A stretch of 9,413 bases of DNA from Chloroflexi bacterium RBG_16_51_16 (lineage in GTDB: Bacteria; Chloroflexota; Anaerolineae; Anaerolineales; Villigracilaceae), in assembly GCA_001796785.1 (NCBI GenBank), contig MGNL01000084.1, positions 1 through 9,413 on the forward strand. The letters are read 5' to 3'. The first letter of the stretch is position 1, and the number at the start of each line of letters is the position of its first letter. The notes beneath the pieces were generated by a model. That model was not told the origin of the DNA and did not search any database. It worked only from the letters and a program-made list of their open reading frames with translations. This document shows, piece by piece, positions 7,057 through 9,413 of this stretch. The position numbers and the translations under genes were made by a program.

Positions 7057-7629
7057 TTGCCGGATTTAGAATTCAAGGAAGATGAAGTTCTTGCTCAGGC
7101 ATCGAATGGCGACCGGGAAGCATTCGGCCGGCTTTACGAACGCTACATAGAACGCATCTTCAACTATGTCTACTACCGGACGGGGAATATGCACGATGCG
7201 GAAGATTTGACTGCCCGGGTCTTCCAGCGGGCGATGAATCACATCAAGAATTATACCGACCGCGGCGTGCCATTTTCAGCCTGGCTTTATCGGATTGCCC
7301 ACAACTTGGTGGCCAATTGGCATCGCGATCGAAGCCGGAAACAGGAAATCCCGATCGATGATGTACCTGTCCTGCCCTCCAAAGGTGATCATCCCGAAAA
7401 GAACCTGGTCCGTTCCCAGGAACAGGATCAGTTGCTCCGTATGATTCGCCGTCTGCCGGGTGACCGGCAAAGCCTTTTGATCCTTAAGTTTGTTGAGAAC
7501 CTTTCCAACGCTGAGATCGGACAGATCATGGGCCGCAGTGAGGGCGCAGTCAAAAGCCTGTATCACCGTACGCTGTTGGCTCTAAGGGACCAGATCGGTG
7601 AACTGAATATCAACCTTGAAAGCGAGTGA
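7057..7629 (+). CDS. ECF-type sigma-70 family RNA polymerase sigma factor
   Basis: An alternative sigma factor that directs RNA polymerase to a specific promoter set. The 190 residues hold only regions 2 and 4, as in the ECF group. Region 2 spans about 22-92: AFGRLYERYIERIFNYVYYR, then the DAEDLTARVFQRA core-binding part, then the -10-recognising SAWLYRIAHNLVANWHRDR. Region 4 spans about 128-178 and ends in the helix-turn-helix NAEIGQIMGRSEGAVKSLYHR, which reads the -35. The linker has no extra domain. The start is TTG (7057) with AGGG about 8 bases upstream; no ATG fits, since the first internal Met lies inside region 2. The next gene, a small membrane protein, begins at once, a usual place for an anti-sigma or sensor partner. 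The stimulus cannot be read from sequence. The family is certain; the ECF subgroup is not assigned. Confidence 0.93.
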   Translation: MPDLEFKEDEVLAQASNGDREAFGRLYERYIERIFNYVYYRTGNMHDAEDLTARVFQRAMNHIKNYTDRGVPFSAWLYRIAHNLVANWHRDRSRKQEIPIDDVPVLPSKGDHPEKNLVRSQEQDQLLRMIRRLPGDRQSLLILKFVENLSNAEIGQIMGRSEGAVKSLYHRTLLALRDQIGELNINLESE

Positions 7630-7642
7630 AATACCGAGACGT

Positions 7643-7927
7643 ATGGGACGCCAGCTATTCAACCGCAACCAGCCGGAACCTGATCAGCACCAGCTCAATT
7701 CTCTTGAGCAGCACCTGGCAGGAACCCTCCGGCCTTTGCATCCATCCCGGGATCTCCTCCTACGCTTGCGCGAACGAATGAAATGGCCAGATCGTGCACA
7801 GATCGCGGAGCGCCTCCTGGATTGGAAAAGATTGTTCCTGGTATTTGGTGGGGTTATGTCGGTCATGCTTGTCCTGCTGACCGTCGCTCGGGCACTATTC
7901 CACTTGACTGGCCGCCGGAACTTTTAA
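7643..7927 (+). CDS. Small one-pass membrane protein, possible anti-sigma partner
   Basis: A 94-residue protein 13 bases after the sigma factor stop. Residues 1-60 are polar and helical, including LEQHLAGTLRPLHPSRDLLL followed by RLRERMKW; a single membrane helix covers about 64-83 (LFLVFGGVMSVMLVLLTVA), and a short RRNF tail ends it. The L-RPL-PS-LL-LR-R pattern before one membrane helix resembles the small membrane proteins encoded after ECF sigma factors in Chloroflexota. That suggests it holds the factor at the membrane, but no known anti-sigma domain (no zinc HxxxCxxC motif) is present. A TTG at 7616 in the same frame would add nine residues and overlap the sigma gene; ATG 7643 is preferred though its ribosome site is weak. 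Real gene likely; role inferred. Confidence 0.65.
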   Translation: MGRQLFNRNQPEPDQHQLNSLEQHLAGTLRPLHPSRDLLLRLRERMKWPDRAQIAERLLDWKRLFLVFGGVMSVMLVLLTVARALFHLTGRRNF

Positions 7928-7994
7928 CCGCCCAAACCAACCACTGATATCTGGAATTCTTCAACCTGGATTTTATAGGGGATTCTTTGGTTTA

Positions 7995-8324
7995 TTAAAT
8001 CTTGGAGATCTCTTCGCAAAAATCCTTCGCCTCCTGGATGAGATCGACGTGCGCAGGTAGTTTGAAATCCTCATCCACAGGTTGGACGAGCCTGTTTGCT
8101 CTCTCCCGGATGGTCTCGGGTAATCCCGGATCGCGGGCAATTAGATTGAGCACATCGAAAGCACTCGGTGTGCGTACTTTTTTCCCAGCTCTACTCAAGT
8201 ACTCTCGCGCAGCGATCCCTGCTGCGCGCCGGGCGCACACGCGGGCGCGGCCTTCATTCTGTGCTGTGCGGGCTGTTTCCGCCAGTTTCAGTTCAACCTG
8301 GATCTCGTTTTCCCAATCACTCAT
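7995..8324 (-). CDS. Small helical protein of unknown function
   Basis: A 109-residue protein (from MSDWENEIQVEL) that I do not recognise with confidence. It is probably all helical and soluble: an amphipathic stretch ELKLAETARTAQNEGRARVC, an Ala/Arg-rich helix ARRAAGIAAREYLSRAG, a middle part with SAFDVLNLIARDPGLPETIR, and a C-terminal LIQEAKDFCEEISKI. The layout (helix pairs, ARRAAG, then a short acidic end) recalls HEPN-like helical proteins, but the HEPN R-x4-6-H motif is absent, so I do not assign it. There is no signal peptide or membrane segment. An ATG 11 codons upstream (8357) is possible; neither start has a ribosome site. The gene is convergent with the sigma/membrane pair and divergent from the ferredoxin operon. 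Confidence 0.65.
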   Translation of the reverse strand: MSDWENEIQVELKLAETARTAQNEGRARVCARRAAGIAAREYLSRAGKKVRTPSAFDVLNLIARDPGLPETIRERANRLVQPVDEDFKLPAHVDLIQEAKDFCEEISKI

Positions 8325-8330
8325 CGCTGA

Positions 8331-8336
8331 ATTATA
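8331..8336 (-). promoter_or_regulatory. TATAAT box six bases before the unknown gene
   Basis: A perfect TATAAT on the minus strand ends six bases before the ATG at 8324. If used, transcription would start at or next to the A of the ATG, giving a leaderless mRNA; this would explain the missing ribosome site. The -35 at 17 bases (TTATGC) is poor. Confidence 0.3.
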
Positions 8337-8386
8337 AATGTTAGCCACCTGCTGCATAAAATTAGGTCAACAATCATATGGCTTTG

Positions 8387-8408
8387 ATCGAGTTAAGACC
8401 TTCTCGAT
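8387..8408. repeat. Short inverted repeat in the divergent region
   Basis: ATCGAG and CTCGAT, 6 bp each, are separated by 10 bases. No U-run follows on either strand. It lies about 40 bases upstream of the ferredoxin operon -35, so it could be an operator, but six bases alone may be chance. Confidence 0.25.
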
Positions 8409-8449
8409 TACATTGTGTACTTGAATCAGTGATTTCCATCATGATTAAA

Positions 8450-8478
8450 TTGACATTTAGTAATAATCGCCTTACAAT
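8450..8478 (+). promoter_or_regulatory. Strong promoter of the ferredoxin/hydrogenase operon
   Basis: Perfect TTGACA -35 (8450-8455), exactly 17 bases, and -10 TACAAT (8473-8478; 5 of 6). This is the best vegetative promoter in the window. The start is predicted near 8485, leaving a leader of about 127 bases to the ATG at 8612. Confidence 0.8.
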
Positions 8479-8489
8479 GAAATCAAATA

Positions 8490-8505
8490 TGTGATATATA
8501 TCACA
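8490..8505 (+). promoter_or_regulatory. Palindromic operator TGTGA-N6-TCACA over the start site
   Basis: TGTGATATATATCACA is a perfect 16-bp palindrome centred near +13 of the predicted transcript. The layout TGTGA-N6-TCACA is the core of the Rex (NADH-sensing repressor) operator and also the CRP consensus; read as GTGAT-N4-ATCAC it is one base per half from the FNR site. A place just downstream of a strong promoter favours repression, which suits Rex best. Which regulator binds is not decided by the sequence. Confidence 0.72.
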
Positions 8506-8547
8506 AACACAGTGGGGATTTGGTCGACGCATTTAGCCAAAGGATTC

Positions 8548-8649
8548 ATGGGATTGTTCGTTAGACGATATTTATATTCTATGGAGTCGTTGGCTACTCT
8601 GAGTGGAAAATATGAAAAAAATGATCTTTTGCGATATTTCCCGTTGTGA
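8548..8649 (+). CDS. Possible 33-aa leader peptide overlapping the ferredoxin start
   Basis: ATG at 8548 with a good AAAGGA site three bases upstream opens a 33-codon frame (MGLFVRRYLYSMESLATLSG, then KYEK and LLRYFPL) that ends 35 bases inside the ferredoxin gene in a different frame. Its ribosome site is better than that of the ferredoxin. It could be a regulatory leader ORF that limits or couples ferredoxin translation, or a chance ORF. The peptide has no feature I recognise. Confidence 0.3.
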   Translation: MGLFVRRYLYSMESLATLSGKYEKNDLLRYFPL

Positions 8650-9133
8650 TAATTGTGGTGAATGTGTTTCTGCATGTGCCAGGGAACACTACGGCCGAAA
8701 TTCCATGTTCATCCAGCCTGTGTCTGACTTTTTTATCCCAGCCAATTGCAGACACTGCGAACATAGTCCCTGCGTGGAAGTTTGCCCGACCGGAGCTTGC
8801 TCACGAACTGATTCAGGAGTGGTTTCCATCGCATCGATGAAATGCGTTGGCTGCCAGTTGTGTGCCATCGCCTGCCCCTTTGGAGCGATCTGGTTTGACG
8901 CTCTGGACAAGGTTTCTCGCAAATGTGATGAATGCAAGGAAAGGCTGGCTTACGACCTTGAACCAGCTTGTGTAAAGGCTTGCGTACCTCAGCATGCATT
9001 GGTTTATGGTGAATATGAAGATTTACTGAAGGATGCAAGGGATCGGGGAATACATTTGAATATCTCGCGTGCCGGTGGCGGATCGGGAATGCTTATTCGC
9101 ATCCCCGCTGGCATCGATAAAGAGGGAGGCTGA
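8612..9133 (+). CDS. Four-cluster [4Fe-4S] ferredoxin subunit of HycB/CooF type
   Basis: Electron-transfer subunit carrying four predicted [4Fe-4S] clusters, of the family that links CO dehydrogenase or formate dehydrogenase to energy-converting hydrogenases (CooF, HycB, HydN). Counting from the ATG at 8612 (173 residues), the cysteine sets are C12-x2-C-x2-C-x3-C22, C46-x2-C-x4-C-x3-C58, C78-x2-C-x2-C-x3-C88 and C105-x2-C-x11-C-x3-C124, the usual order of this family. There is no twin-arginine or Sec signal and no membrane helix, so it is cytoplasmic. The ~45 residues after the last cluster are ordinary. GTG 8603 and ATG 8621 are possible starts; 8612 has GAGTGG five bases upstream. The next gene, a hydrogenase or complex-I-like subunit, starts one base after the stop, so the two are an operon. 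The exact electron partner (formate, CO or ferredoxin) cannot be told here. Confidence 0.9.
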   Translation: MKKMIFCDISRCDNCGECVSACAREHYGRNSMFIQPVSDFFIPANCRHCEHSPCVEVCPTGACSRTDSGVVSIASMKCVGCQLCAIACPFGAIWFDALDKVSRKCDECKERLAYDLEPACVKACVPQHALVYGEYEDLLKDARDRGIHLNISRAGGGSGMLIRIPAGIDKEGG

Positions 9134-9134
9134 A

Positions 9135-9413
9135 ATGGCGGTCCCGGCAAAAACGATCCAGCCTGCAGATTTAAAAATTAATTTGAAGAATGGTGGTCTC
9201 CGGTTCGAGGATTTCCGTCAGGACACTCTTGTCGCGAGTGTGTCAAAAGAAGATCTCGTTGAGGCCGTCAGGCATGTGCGCGATGATCTCGATGGAAGAT
9301 TTATCACCTCTGCAGGCACGGATATGCGGACGGTGAATGGCAACTATCGGATCAGCCAGTTGTTTGCGCTTGACGCACAGCGGCAGTTCCTGGTGCTATA
9401 CAGTGATATCGAT
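9135..9413 (+). CDS. Hydrogenase/complex I large subunit, NuoC-like N-terminus (partial)
   Basis: The first 93 codons of a protein that runs past the right edge. After ~30 variable residues comes LVASVSKEDLVEAVRHVRDD, then GRFITSAGTDMRTVNGNYRI and LFALDAQRQFLVLYSDID, which is the start of the complex I 30-kDa (NuoC) fold: a strand, the 'TSAGTDMR' turn, and the LFALD strand. With a CooF/HycB-type ferredoxin directly upstream, the best reading is the large subunit of a group 4 membrane-bound [NiFe] hydrogenase (HycE-like, NuoC fused to NuoD), which reduces protons while pumping ions. A stand-alone NuoC is the alternative. The nickel-binding cysteines would lie beyond the window. The ATG (9135) has a strong GGAGG, placed at the end of the ferredoxin gene, so translation is likely coupled. 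Confidence 0.78.
   Translation, partial: MAVPAKTIQPADLKINLKNGGLRFEDFRQDTLVASVSKEDLVEAVRHVRDDLDGRFITSAGTDMRTVNGNYRISQLFALDAQRQFLVLYSDID

Noticed and set aside
7928..7994. Bidirectional terminator between the convergent genes
   Set aside because: Only a distant 7-base complement (AAACCAA with TTGGTTT, about 50 bases apart) was seen; no compact stem with a U-run.
8534..8596. TAGCCAA/TTGGCTA pairing in the hydrogenase operon leader as a riboswitch
   Set aside because: A single 7-bp pairing over a ~50-base loop matches no riboswitch class that I know; kept only as a possible long-range fold.
1..9413. Mobile element, CRISPR array, tRNA or defence system
   Set aside because: Looked for on both strands: no transposase, integrase, regularly spaced repeats, tRNA cloverleaf or recognised defence protein.

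Overview
The window looks like chromosomal DNA from an anaerobic member of the Chloroflexota, most likely Anaerolineae. This placement is inferred from protein style and gene company: a membrane-anchored LysM protein with long Thr/Pro linkers, an S20 with a Lys/Ala-rich tail, an ECF sigma factor followed by a small one-pass membrane protein, and a hydrogenase-type iron-sulfur operon. No marker gene proves it. No rRNA, tRNA, CRISPR array, insertion sequence or phage gene was found.

Layout. Positions 1-6754 are read entirely from the minus strand. In transcription order they are uvrA (nucleotide excision repair), a LysM cell-surface protein, rpsT (ribosomal protein S20, TTG start, with its own promoter, a leader hairpin and a strong terminator), argS (arginyl-tRNA synthetase), a 51-codon small ORF, and bioY (biotin uptake; it runs off the left edge). 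The small ORF and bioY share an ATGA stop/start overlap and sit 25 bases behind argS, so argS, the small ORF and bioY probably form one transcript.

The 302-base gap at 6755-7056 separates uvrA from a plus-strand pair: an ECF-type sigma factor and a small predicted membrane protein that may be its partner. Each side of the gap has an extended -10 promoter candidate. A short helical protein of unknown function follows on the minus strand (7995-8324), convergent with that pair.

The right end begins a redox operon on the plus strand. It has a near-consensus promoter (TTGACA, 17 bases, TACAAT), a perfect 16-bp palindrome of TGTGA-N6-TCACA type just past the predicted start site, and a leader of about 127 bases holding a 33-codon ORF. 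Then come a four-cluster ferredoxin of the HycB/CooF type and the NuoC-like N-terminus of a group 4 hydrogenase or complex-I-like large subunit, cut by the right edge. Operator and promoter placement suggest repression by a redox or cAMP/CRP-FNR-type regulator, with Rex the most attractive candidate.

Most of the window is ordinary housekeeping DNA, and I do not see a wholly new multi-gene system. The points most worth a second look are the palindrome over the hydrogenase promoter, the small ORF before bioY that resembles the tail of a predicted GTPase, the leader ORF overlapping the ferredoxin start, and the rpsT leader.
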